The notes under the pieces were generated by a model, which was not told the origin of the DNA, ran no database searches, and worked only from the letters and a program-made list of their open reading frames with translations. Position numbers and translations under genes: made by a program. A stretch of 31,546 bases of DNA from an uncultured Caulobacter sp. (GTDB taxonomy: Bacteria > Pseudomonadota > Alphaproteobacteria > Caulobacterales > Caulobacteraceae). Location: assembly GCA_937925635.1 (NCBI GenBank), contig CALALX010000035.1, forward strand, positions 1 to 31,546, in the 5' to 3' direction. Positions 31,544 to 31,546 of the stretch are shown here, piece after piece; the stretch's first letter is position 1, and every line of letters begins with the position of its first letter.

Positions 31544-31546
31544 CCC

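Overview
The window is a high-GC alphaproteobacterial chromosome segment, most likely Caulobacteraceae (Phenylobacterium, Caulobacter or Brevundimonas). This rests on a split F0 ATP synthase operon with a b' subunit, a near-textbook CpdR cell-cycle regulator, several promoters resembling the Caulobacter housekeeping consensus (TTGaCgS, 10-14 nt, GCtANAWC), and dispersed CCGGCGAAnGCCGG inverted repeats. The species cannot be fixed by eye.

Layout. 1-111: tail of an OmpA-like gene and its terminator. 325-3047: promoter, then atpI-atpB-atpE-atpF'-atpF and a terminator; F1 genes are absent, as is usual in alphaproteobacteria. 3069-3470: small PGPGW-type membrane protein. 3812-8503 (minus): tandem glycine riboswitch followed by gcvT-gcvH-gcvPA-gcvPB. 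8536-9534: TetR regulator divergent from a small membrane protein, separated by two perfect palindromes. 9536-12037 (minus): large secreted metzincin-type protease. 12102-12631 (minus): HicA/DUF1902 toxin-antitoxin-like pair. 12660-15181 (minus): argS preceded by an overlapping secreted protein gene. 15351-16310: ispH. 16475-17595: VOC protein coupled to an AraC regulator. 17564-18736 (minus): aminotransferase, divergent from a GNAT acetyltransferase. 19367-19750: DUF6481-like charged protein. 19798-21950: hybrid histidine kinase coupled to an NTF2-like protein. 21947-24175 (minus): DbpA-type DEAD-box helicase. 24176-25170: about 1 kb of non-coding DNA dense in hairpins and dispersed repeats. 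25171-27348 (minus): a solitary KAP-family P-loop NTPase with a visibly more AT-rich, atypical base composition. 27676-29511 (minus): typA/bipA. 29512-29892: an AT-rich palindrome and a probable sRNA with a strong intrinsic terminator. 29893-30798 (minus): N-formylglutamate amidohydrolase family. 30972-31331: cpdR. 31409-31483: tRNA-Val(GAC), with an inverted repeat beginning in its CCA end.

Most of the window is housekeeping: energy conversion, one-carbon metabolism, isoprenoid synthesis, translation and cell cycle. The accessory parts are the HicA/DUF1902 pair and the KAP NTPase, whose family includes the phage-exclusion protein PifA. The most interesting non-coding signal is the sRNA candidate at about 29791-29882. 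It carries the single-stranded 10-mer TTTCCTCCCT that I recall as the hallmark of the alphaproteobacterial ar8/MmgR sRNA family. All domain and family calls are made by eye, without database searches.
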